Shown here piece after piece: positions 1-6,846 of a stretch of 27,107 nt of DNA. The notes under the pieces are model-generated. The model saw nothing but the letters and a program-made list of their open reading frames with translations. It was not told where the DNA came from and ran no database searches. This DNA is from Clostridia bacterium (GTDB lineage: Bacteria > Bacillota_A > Clostridia > Oscillospirales > CAG-272), in assembly GCA_017408625.1 (NCBI GenBank), contig JAFQUG010000181.1, positions 1 to 27,107 on the forward strand. Reading direction: 5' to 3'. Numbering within the stretch: the stretch's first letter is position 1; the number at the start of each line of letters is the position of its first letter. A program made the position numbers and the translations under genes.

Positions 1-595
1 GGTTCTTGTTGAACAGCACAGAACCCGTGATCAGCTGCGTTGTGGGGATCAGGTCGCCGCAGGCCATCATCATATGATCGCCGATGGCAAGACCGTTCTT
101 GCAGTCCTGGTCCCACCAGGTCTGATCAAAGTCCACGAACTCCAGCTCGGACAGATCGTACAAATAGCCGCCCAGGGCGAGATTGTACGCAGCGTTGCCC
201 ATATGCTGATACACCAGATTGAATTCACCCGTTCCCGCAGCCGTATCGTTCTTGATCGCATCCGCGATCACGTCAAGGCTGGGCTCGTCGGCATTATTGA
301 ATTTGATCCCGTATTCTGTCTGCAGTCTGTCGTTTCTGCGGTACACCGCATCCTCAAGCGGATCGGACGAATTCTCCTCCGGGCCAATATCATATCGGCT
401 TTGCGCCAAAATGACGAACTCCTGCCCCGCAAGCGGCGTTTCAAGCTTGGAAGGGTCCAGCGTCTCGGCAACCCAAAGCTCCTTTTCCTCGGTTATCTCC
501 GAGGTCTGCTCCTCGTTTCCCCCCTGCGCGCAGCCCGCAAGCAAGCCCACAAGCATCAAAGCACTCAAAAGCAAACAAAAAAATCTGACTTTCAT
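1..595 (-). CDS. Solute-binding lipoprotein, family 1 type (3' end beyond window)
   Basis: N-terminal 198 residues of a secreted lipoprotein resembling extracellular solute-binding (sugar-type) components of ABC importers. The reading frame runs off the left edge. A signal peptide with hydrophobic core LLLSALMLVGLLAGC ends in a lipobox LAGC, so the cysteine should be lipidated and the protein held on the outer face of the membrane. Two adjacent ATG codons are possible (598 and 595). I chose 595 because it lies 6 nt from the TGAGG ribosome binding site, against 3 nt for the other. It is clearly paralogous to the complete neighbour at 713-2194, sharing ENSSDPLEDAVYRR, TAAGTGEF, YQHM, WWDQDCK and VLFNKN. 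No permease or ATPase gene is visible, so the substrate cannot be inferred. Family assignment is fairly sure; role as a transport receptor is inferred. Confidence 0.8.
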   Translation of the reverse strand, partial: MKVRFFCLLLSALMLVGLLAGCAQGGNEEQTSEITEEKELWVAETLDPSKLETPLAGQEFVILAQSRYDIGPEENSSDPLEDAVYRRNDRLQTEYGIKFNNADEPSLDVIADAIKNDTAAGTGEFNLVYQHMGNAAYNLALGGYLYDLSELEFVDFDQTWWDQDCKNGLAIGDHMMMACGDLIPTTQLITGSVLFNKN

Positions 596-629
596 CATAA
601 ACCTCACTGTTTTCGGTATTTATACGGAT

Positions 630-658
630 ATCATATCACATACTTTGCCATCTGTCAA
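630..658 (-). promoter_or_regulatory. Sigma-A type promoter of the first solute-binding protein gene
   Basis: On the minus strand TTGACA (658-653), a 17-nt spacer and TATGAT (635-630) form a near-consensus housekeeping promoter, about 35 nt upstream of the start codon at 595. The -35 box overlaps the end of the terminator hairpin of the upstream gene by two bases, so the two transcription units meet with no spare sequence. Confidence 0.8.
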
Positions 659-690
659 GAGAGCCGGGTCATGTGTGACCCGGCTCTCTT
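657..690 (-). terminator. Terminator hairpin after the second solute-binding protein gene
   Basis: A perfect 15-bp inverted repeat (657-671 with 676-690, core GAGAGCCGGGTCA) with a 4-nt loop lies 23 nt past the stop codon of the gene ending at 713. The T-run on the minus strand is weak (CTCTTGACAG), so termination may be incomplete, but the long GC-rich stem placed between two genes fits an intrinsic terminator. Confidence 0.7.
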
Positions 691-712
691 CATATTTGAT
701 TTATTCGGTTGA

Positions 713-2194
713 TCAATCGTAGCCGTAAGCTCTCAGAATCTTCTTGAGCTCGTTTCTGGTTCTTCTCTCGGAGTTGGTGATCTCCTTGACGATCGAGGTT
801 CTGTTTGCCTGCAGCGCGGTCTGTGCAACGTTGAAGCAGGGGAAATCCTGACCGGAGAAATGCGAATAACCAAAGTCAAACACCTTGTGACGGATGATGA
901 TATCCACCATTTGTGCAGACTCCTCATCACGTGCGTTCTTGGACTTGGCCACAACGTCGTACAGGGTATCCGTGGTCATGTGATAGGATGCGGACGCCAG
1001 CGCTTCCATCATAAAGCCTGCGACCTCCAGATTGGCATCACTCAGGCTGCCCGGCACGCACGCCATGCTTGCGCTGCCGTTGACAAAGCCGAGGTAATCC
1101 TCCTGCTTTTCGTCATACTTGGGGTTGGGCAGGATGCCGTAGTCGTCCACCATATCACGCAAAGAGGTGGTGGTGGACAGGTAGGTCGGGAAGAACAGTG
1201 CTCTGCCGTCTCTGAATACGTCGATGGTCTTGTTGTACATGCCAGGATCTGTTTCGAACTGTGCCCAGATCACGTGGAAGGAATTCTGCGTAATCAGCAG
1301 TGCGTAGATCTTTTCGTAAATTGCCTGCAATCTGTCGGTGTCGGGATCAAATACGGGCAGGTGGTCCTCATCGTAGGAGAACATGGTCGCGCCCGAGCCG
1401 AAGAACAGATTGAAGTCTGCGTCGGCTGCCCATGCGGTCACACCGAAGAAATCGTCATCGTGGAAGATCTTGCCGTCACCGTTGAGGTCCTTGGTCTGAT
1501 CCTTGGTCAGCTCCAGCATATCGTCCATGGTCCAGTTCCCTTCCCGTGCGTCCTCATAGGGGTAATCCCAGCCGTTACGGTCGAACAGGTTCTTGTTAAA
1601 CAGAACCGTTGCAGTGATCAGCATCGTCGAGGGCAGCAGGTCGCCGCACACCATCATCATGCTGTCGCCGATGACAAAGCCCTTCTTGCAATCCTGGTCC
1701 CACCACTCGTTATCAAAATTGACGTACTCCAGATCGGTCAGGTTATACAGATAGTTACCGGGAGCCAAGCTGCGCGCTGCCTCGATCATGTGCTGATACA
1801 CGATGTGGAATTCACCCGTGCCCGCGGTCACGTCGTTTTTGACGTTGGTGGAAATGATATTGAAATCGGGCTGATACTGATTGTTGAATTCAATGCCCAG
1901 CTCAGCCTTGAGCTTGTCGTCTCTTCTGTAAACGGCATCCTCAAGCGGGTCGGACGAGTTTTCCTCGGGGCTGATATCGTACTTATTGTACGCCAGAATA
2001 TTGACCTGCTGTCCACGCAGGCTGACACTCAGCTTCTCGGGATCCAGCTCAGGGTTCATCCAATACGTTTCCTCTTCGGTAACGCCCTGGGAGCCGTCCG
2101 GGGTCTCTCCCTGATCGGGCTTATCCACGCAGCCTGCAAGCACGGCAAGCAGCATAAGCATACCGAGAAGGATGCTTAAGAGTCTGATCTTCAT
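713..2194 (-). CDS. Extracellular solute-binding lipoprotein (complete paralog)
   Basis: A 493-residue lipoprotein of the solute-binding type that feeds ABC importers. The signal peptide (about residues 1-21) ends in lipobox LAGC, followed by an acidic flexible linker. The mature part has features common in family 1 sugar-binding proteins: an early NxLAYNKYD strand, a VLFNKNLF hinge-like segment, NWTMDDMLEL, and an acidic loop DLNGDGKIFHDDD (codons at 1489-1451) resembling a calcium-binding EF-hand loop. The start is ATG at 2194 rather than a TTG two codons upstream, because AGAGAGG ends 8 nt before the ATG. The gene has its own promoter and terminator and looks monocistronic. It is a paralog of the partial gene next to it. 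No transporter membrane or ATPase gene is nearby, so the ligand is unknown and a pure sensor role is possible. Confidence 0.85.
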   Translation of the reverse strand: MKIRLLSILLGMLMLLAVLAGCVDKPDQGETPDGSQGVTEEETYWMNPELDPEKLSVSLRGQQVNILAYNKYDISPEENSSDPLEDAVYRRDDKLKAELGIEFNNQYQPDFNIISTNVKNDVTAGTGEFHIVYQHMIEAARSLAPGNYLYNLTDLEYVNFDNEWWDQDCKKGFVIGDSMMMVCGDLLPSTMLITATVLFNKNLFDRNGWDYPYEDAREGNWTMDDMLELTKDQTKDLNGDGKIFHDDDFFGVTAWAADADFNLFFGSGATMFSYDEDHLPVFDPDTDRLQAIYEKIYALLITQNSFHVIWAQFETDPGMYNKTIDVFRDGRALFFPTYLSTTTSLRDMVDDYGILPNPKYDEKQEDYLGFVNGSASMACVPGSLSDANLEVAGFMMEALASASYHMTTDTLYDVVAKSKNARDEESAQMVDIIIRHKVFDFGYSHFSGQDFPCFNVAQTALQANRTSIVKEITNSERRTRNELKKILRAYGYD

Positions 2195-2212
2195 TTGCAA
2201 AACCTCTCTTTA

Positions 2213-2230
2213 ATATAGAATTATCTATAT
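2213..2230. promoter_or_regulatory. Operator-like inverted repeat at the start site
   Basis: ATATAGA (2213-2219) and TCTATAT (2224-2230) form a perfect 7-bp inverted repeat with a 4-nt spacer. It overlaps the -10 box (2234-2229) and the expected transcription start of the solute-binding protein gene, which is where a repressor would act. AT-rich repeats also arise by chance, so this is only a candidate. Confidence 0.35.
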
Positions 2231-2257
2231 TTTACTACTTTCGCCCGAAATTGTCAA
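2229..2257 (-). promoter_or_regulatory. Sigma-A type promoter of the second solute-binding protein gene
   Basis: On the minus strand TTGACA (2257-2252), a 17-nt spacer and TAAAAT (2234-2229) sit 35 nt upstream of the ATG at 2194. The -35 box begins only 13 nt after the stop codon of the surface protein gene ending at 2270. I see no terminator between them, so read-through from the surface-protein operon is possible. Confidence 0.8.
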
Positions 2258-2269
2258 GTCATATTGGCT

Positions 2270-3778
2270 TCATTCTGCTTTTTTCCGTGCTTTGCGTCGG
2301 ATCAGGCGTCTGATCAGAAGGGTCAGAACGACCACGATCGCGATCGCTGCCACCACAGCCAAAAGTCCCGGAAGAACGGACATGACCGCGAATAAGAGAA
2401 TGAAGAAAACCATGCCGATGCCCGTGGCCTCGATCGGATTTTTCCACTTGCACAGCGTCACGGCATAGGCGCGCGTGGGTATGGATCGCGCGGGCAGTGT
2501 GTATCCGTTCCGATCCTTTTTGTAGTCATCGATCGAAACGCTGTTTTCCTCGTCGGTCATGATCTTTTGCTTGGTATTGATCCTGACCGTGTATTTTCCT
2601 ACCGTTTTCCAATCAAAGCTGCCGTGGAAATGATAGCGGAAGGTGGCTGCCTTGGGGCTGTAATAGTCCATGACGTCGGGATACACCGGTAAAGTAATGG
2701 AATTGACCGTGCTCTCGCCTGCGCCCAGCGTGACGTCATAGGTCAGAAAGCACTGCAGATTGGACGTAACGTCCAGCTCGACGGACACGCGGTGGCCCTG
2801 CTGCTTGCTATATCCCAGCAGGCAGCTGTCCTCCATGTGGCAATAGTCCATCATGTCCAGCACGGCGTTGTACCAATCGTGCTCGGAAATGCCCGCATTC
2901 GGGTCGTACTCACGCATGGCAAGCTCGCCAAAGGTCATACTTTTCTTGTCAACAACGCGCACACCGGCACCCTGGACGCGTTTGCCGTCGTCCAGCAGCT
3001 TCCAATTCACTTCTCCGATATCCTCGCCCAGCACGTACAGCGTCACAAGCGAATCCTGGCCTACGCGCACGCGCAGTCTTGGCGTTCCGCTTTCCTCAAG
3101 CACGTTGACGTTGCGATCGGAAAAGATCAGCGTGCGGGATGCATCGTATTCAAAGGGAGCGGTCATGTCGTAATGAAAGTACCCGTCCTCGTCAAGCTCG
3201 GAATAGGGTTGATAAGTATATACCGTGACAGGCAGATCGGGCGACAGAAGCGCATGCCCCGCATAGGAGTCGTGCAATTTCCCCGCATATTCACGGGGGT
3301 CGTAGCCGTTATAGCCGGTCCGATAGCCCTGCGGAAAGGACGTCCATACGTGGCGCAGCTCGGGCGTGATACGCTCGCCGTCCAGCTCGACCGTGTAAAG
3401 TGCGGCACGCTGTGCGCTCGTTGCGCTCCTCTCTGCATACGAGGGCAGATCCCCCGCAGCAAACATCATTTTTACCGTTTGCTCGGTGTCAGTGGGGTTG
3501 GAAAAGGTATAATCCAGGCGCAGCGTTGAGGAATACGCCTCCAAGATCTCCGATTCGTCAAATTCATCTGCGGGCAGCTCGGGGATATCGTAGGTCAGCG
3601 CCAGGCTGTCCATGCAGAGCTGACTCTTGCGCCCCTCTGGGAAGACACCAAAGACGTCTATGCCGGGCTCGGGCTCCAAGGACGACATGGCAGACGCGGG
3701 CAGGACGGCCAAGGCGCACAGCAAAATTGCCATCGCGCCTGCAGCCAGGTGCTTGAAAAATTTTTGATATTGATTCAT
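2270..3778 (-). CDS. Membrane-anchored surface protein, paralog D of four
   Basis: A 502-residue secreted protein of unknown function. Residues 1-30 are a signal peptide of the AGAMAILLCALAVLPASA type, almost the same as in paralog A. The extracellular part carries the family marks: YTFSNPTD (NPTD at 94-97), GEDIGEVNW, MTFGELAMREYDP followed by HDWYNAV, and a late strand with W-K-T-V-G. Residues 453-489 are a long hydrophobic stretch broken by LPGLL, followed by a strongly basic tail (RRLIRRKARKK). Upstream in-frame codons exist, but ATG 3778 has GGAGG 7 nt before it and is the better start. It is the last gene of the array and, unlike B and C, is separated from its neighbour by 61 nt with its own ribosome binding site. 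It is the most divergent copy; for example, APGE is GAGE here. Confidence 0.75.
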   Translation of the reverse strand: MNQYQKFFKHLAAGAMAILLCALAVLPASAMSSLEPEPGIDVFGVFPEGRKSQLCMDSLALTYDIPELPADEFDESEILEAYSSTLRLDYTFSNPTDTEQTVKMMFAAGDLPSYAERSATSAQRAALYTVELDGERITPELRHVWTSFPQGYRTGYNGYDPREYAGKLHDSYAGHALLSPDLPVTVYTYQPYSELDEDGYFHYDMTAPFEYDASRTLIFSDRNVNVLEESGTPRLRVRVGQDSLVTLYVLGEDIGEVNWKLLDDGKRVQGAGVRVVDKKSMTFGELAMREYDPNAGISEHDWYNAVLDMMDYCHMEDSCLLGYSKQQGHRVSVELDVTSNLQCFLTYDVTLGAGESTVNSITLPVYPDVMDYYSPKAATFRYHFHGSFDWKTVGKYTVRINTKQKIMTDEENSVSIDDYKKDRNGYTLPARSIPTRAYAVTLCKWKNPIEATGIGMVFFILLFAVMSVLPGLLAVVAAIAIVVVLTLLIRRLIRRKARKKAE

Positions 3779-3839
3779 AAATTGTCCTCCGATTCGTTTA
3801 GCCTTCATCAATCAGGACAGAATTTTTTTCGGTTTGGTT

Positions 3840-5324
3840 TCACTCTTGCTGCATTTTTTTGCGTTTTTTGCGCTTGATGATCGCACGGACAATCAAAATC
3901 ACGATCGCGACGGGCAGCGCAACGGCTAACACCGCGCCCAACACGAAGGCCAAGATCAGCACGAGCATCAGCACCGAATAGGCATTGAAAACGCGCTTGG
4001 GATTTTCCGTGGAGCTGAGCGTAAACACCAGATCCCGCTCGGGCAGGCCGTCAAGGTGCAGCTCGTAGCCCGCATCGGTCTTGGTCCACTCCCCCGGAGC
4101 TATGCTAAACTCTCCCTTTCGTTCCTTGACCATAACGTATGGCGTGTTGACGTAAATATCCAACGTGCCGAACTCCTTCCAGAGCGAGGCGGGGGAGGTC
4201 AGATATTCATAAACGTAGATCGGAACGTCGTATCCTCCGTCAATATTCGGATAAAGCGGGGCTTTTACGGTATTGGTCAACCGCTCGCCCGGTGCGAGCG
4301 TGATCTGATACTCGTACCATTGCAAAAGATTCCCGGAAATATCCCAGTCGTTCACGACGCCGCCATACAGACCGATCGGCTTACCCGACTGCTCCAGCTG
4401 CGCCACAACTGCATTGAACCAATCATGCGCCGCGATCCCCGACGCGGGATCATAGGCTTGCATGGCAAGCTCGCCAAAGGTGGTGCTTGTCTTGTCCACC
4501 ACGCTCATGCTGCCCTCGATCCGTGTCTCCAGGGAGCCGTTTTCATAAAACTCCCATTCCAACTCCCCGACATCCTCGCCAAACACGTACACCGTGATTT
4601 CGGGATCGGACAGGTGCACGGAAGCAAAGCCCGCATTTCCGTTCTCATCAGAGCTGTATCCGCTCATATGCTCCAGCATAAAGCGCGTCTTTTCCAATGC
4701 TCCGTCAAAATACGTAGCCGCACGTGCCGAGCGATAGGTCTCACGGTCCACGCCGCTGGCGCTGTAGGTATAGATATATACGGGCAGATCATAGGTCAGA
4801 AAGCTGTCGGTACGGTAATCACTGTACAGCTTCGCCATTTCCTCGGCAGGATCAAAATCATAGAGCGATCCGCCCCAATAGCTGTGCCGAACCACGGTAT
4901 CCACGTCTGCTCCGTTGACCTGTGCTCCGTATTTGGAAGCATTTTCGGGGGTAACGTATTCTCCCGGCTCGGAATTGTAAAATTCTGCGTAATAGGGGTC
5001 GATGCCAAACGGAAACAGCAGATTTGCCGTGACCGTCATGTCACTTGGGTTATAGAAGGTATACTCCGCCGTCACGCTTGCATCGTACGCAAGGTAGTCC
5101 TCTGCGTTGCCGTAGTGGTTGCTCGGAAACGCTCCGATATCAAAGGTCAGCGTTTCGTGCTCAACCACCAAAGGGCATTCCCCATCGGTGACCAGCACGC
5201 CCGAAGCGCTCACGCCCTCCCAATACGACTGCGCGGAATTGGCGGACGCGGGCAGGATGGCAAGCATGCACAGAAGTGCGGCTAAGAGAGCCGCAAGGGC
5301 GACTTTTGTTTTCTTACGCATCAT
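3840..5324 (-). CDS. Membrane-anchored surface protein, paralog C of four
   Basis: A 494-residue secreted protein of unknown function. The signal peptide has the core KVALAALLAALLCMLAILPASA, nearly identical to that of paralog B. Family marks are YTFYNPSD (NPSD at 92-95) followed by LLFPFG, FGEDVGELEW, TTFGELAMQAYDP with HDWFNAV, LAPGERLTNTVKAPLYP, and a final strand ending PERDLVFTL. Residues 448-479 are hydrophobic with a central VALPVAIV, then KRKKRKK. The start is ATG 5324: it overlaps the end of paralog B by 11 nt and has AAGGAG 7 nt upstream, exactly as at the A/B junction. An in-frame extension upstream would encode only a basic run and lacks a better ribosome binding site. No catalytic or binding motif is evident. 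Confidence 0.78.
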   Translation of the reverse strand: MMRKKTKVALAALLAALLCMLAILPASANSAQSYWEGVSASGVLVTDGECPLVVEHETLTFDIGAFPSNHYGNAEDYLAYDASVTAEYTFYNPSDMTVTANLLFPFGIDPYYAEFYNSEPGEYVTPENASKYGAQVNGADVDTVVRHSYWGGSLYDFDPAEEMAKLYSDYRTDSFLTYDLPVYIYTYSASGVDRETYRSARAATYFDGALEKTRFMLEHMSGYSSDENGNAGFASVHLSDPEITVYVFGEDVGELEWEFYENGSLETRIEGSMSVVDKTSTTFGELAMQAYDPASGIAAHDWFNAVVAQLEQSGKPIGLYGGVVNDWDISGNLLQWYEYQITLAPGERLTNTVKAPLYPNIDGGYDVPIYVYEYLTSPASLWKEFGTLDIYVNTPYVMVKERKGEFSIAPGEWTKTDAGYELHLDGLPERDLVFTLSSTENPKRVFNAYSVLMLVLILAFVLGAVLAVALPVAIVILIVRAIIKRKKRKKMQQE

Positions 5325-6846
5325 CGTTTTTCTCCTTTTCCTGTTCCTTCGGCGGCGCATCACTCTGCTCTGCCATCCGTTTCTTCTTGCGCTTTTTGGC
5401 GCGCAGGATCAACAAAACGATCAGCACAATCACCGCAATCACGATCAATACGGGCAGCACGAAGCTCGCAACCAGCACCGCGATCATGAACAGCCCTGCA
5501 AGCACAACAAAGGGGAGCGACGTGTCACGCGGTTTTTCACTCTCGCAGATCGAAAAGACAAAATAGTTAAAGTCCCCCTGCCCTTCCCAGGTATATCCAT
5601 CCTCCGATTCGCTGTACTCGCCGATCTTGGGGAGCATTCTTTCACGCTTGCAAAGCAGCAGATCCGTGATCACGCGGACGCGCGTTGTGCCGCAAGCGCT
5701 CCATGCGTCGTCCTGCGTCATGGCAAAGGCATAGGTATAAACGGGCGGATGATAGTAATCGTGTATGTACGGATAGATGGGCGCAGTCACGGTCACACTC
5801 ACGCGCTCACCCGGAGCAAGCGTTACGTCAAAGAGCTGCCAGGGAATGAGATTGTAAGGCTCAAGGGCCATCGCATCTCCAAAACGGATAAAGGCAGAAT
5901 CCTGTTTTCGCTTCAGATCCGCGTACGCCATCACGGCAAGGAAATAGTCCTGCTCGGACGCACCGTACTCAGGGTCGTACCCCTGCATCACAAACTCATA
6001 AAGAGTCATGCTTTGGCGCGAGGTCAGTGTCACTTTGACATCGCCCTCGTTTCCTTCATGATCACTGACCGTCCAGTCTATTTCGCCCACGTCCACTCCC
6101 ACGGAGCAGACCGTAAACTCTTCTTTTTTGAACATGAGATCATTCAGCGTTGCCTGCTTTCCTTGCACGTCGGTGACTATAAGGTCGGTCAGCACGGCAC
6201 ACGTATCAGGATCAGCCTTGACGCTGCCGCTGACCTCAAAGCTTTTATCCTCTGCATCCTTTGCATCAAGGGCGGCAAGATACGTATATACGTAAACGGG
6301 TGCGTCGGGCTGCAGCACGGGATTTGCTGCGCACTCGGCCGACAGATACGCAAGTCCGATTGCAAGATGCTGCGTGTCACCGACCAGGCCTTGCACGTAG
6401 TAATACGGGTCGGAATAATAGGTATGTCGCTGCTTGGTTTGGAGCCTTTGACCGTTGATCTCCACCGTGAACTTATACGCATCGGCATTCTCATCCTCGG
6501 TCCGATCAAAATACGGATAGCAGCGAAGCGGCGTGGCCAGCTGCTCTGTCACGGTCCGGTCGGTGGGGTTATACAGCGTGTACGTTGCCCTTACCTGCGC
6601 ACCATACGCCAGCAGCTGCTCGGCATCATCCATCACGCCGTCGGGCAGGTCGGAAATATCAAACGTAAGCTCCGTACCCTCAAGAGCCAGGTCGGTTTTG
6701 CCGTCCACCACCATCACGCCGCCCGGCTCGTTGCCGCTCAGTCCCATGGGTGGATCAATGGCAGCAAAAGAAGGCATGACGGCAAGCAGGCACAGAAGTG
6801 CGGCCAACAGCGCCGCAAGGGCGACTTTTATTTGTTTACTCTTCAT
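5314..6846 (-). CDS. Membrane-anchored surface protein, paralog B of four
   Basis: A 510-residue secreted protein of unknown function. Residues 1-28 are a signal peptide (KVALAALLAALLCLLAVMPSFA). The mature protein starts AIDPP and carries YTLYNPTD (NPTD at 93-96), VGVDVGEIDW, MTLYEFVMQGYDP with EQDYFLAV, LAPGERVSVTVTAPIYP, and YTYAFAMTQDDAW. Residues 446-481 are hydrophobic with a central FVLPVLIV, followed by RAKKRKKKR and a hydrophilic tail EKEKNDDA. The codons of this tail contain the ribosome binding site of paralog C. It starts at ATG 6846 inside the last codons of paralog A and is probably translationally coupled to it. It is closest to paralog A in the mature domain but to paralog C in the signal peptide. 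Confidence 0.78.
   Translation of the reverse strand: MKSKQIKVALAALLAALLCLLAVMPSFAAIDPPMGLSGNEPGGVMVVDGKTDLALEGTELTFDISDLPDGVMDDAEQLLAYGAQVRATYTLYNPTDRTVTEQLATPLRCYPYFDRTEDENADAYKFTVEINGQRLQTKQRHTYYSDPYYYVQGLVGDTQHLAIGLAYLSAECAANPVLQPDAPVYVYTYLAALDAKDAEDKSFEVSGSVKADPDTCAVLTDLIVTDVQGKQATLNDLMFKKEEFTVCSVGVDVGEIDWTVSDHEGNEGDVKVTLTSRQSMTLYEFVMQGYDPEYGASEQDYFLAVMAYADLKRKQDSAFIRFGDAMALEPYNLIPWQLFDVTLAPGERVSVTVTAPIYPYIHDYYHPPVYTYAFAMTQDDAWSACGTTRVRVITDLLLCKRERMLPKIGEYSESEDGYTWEGQGDFNYFVFSICESEKPRDTSLPFVVLAGLFMIAVLVASFVLPVLIVIAVIVLIVLLILRAKKRKKKRMAEQSDAPPKEQEKEKNDDA
5322..5337 (-). promoter_or_regulatory. Ribosome binding site of paralog C embedded in paralog B
   Basis: AAGGAG (5337-5332) lies 7 nt before the ATG at 5324 and is read in paralog B as part of the codons for EKEKND. 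The arrangement is the same, base for base, as at 6844-6859, so the junction was probably copied with the gene. It decides the start of paralog C and suggests re-initiation by terminating ribosomes. Confidence 0.75.

Noticed and set aside
860..2179. Open frame of 439 codons opposite the solute-binding protein gene
   Set aside because: The minus-strand product has a signal peptide, lipobox, family motifs and a paralog next door; the plus-strand frame has none.
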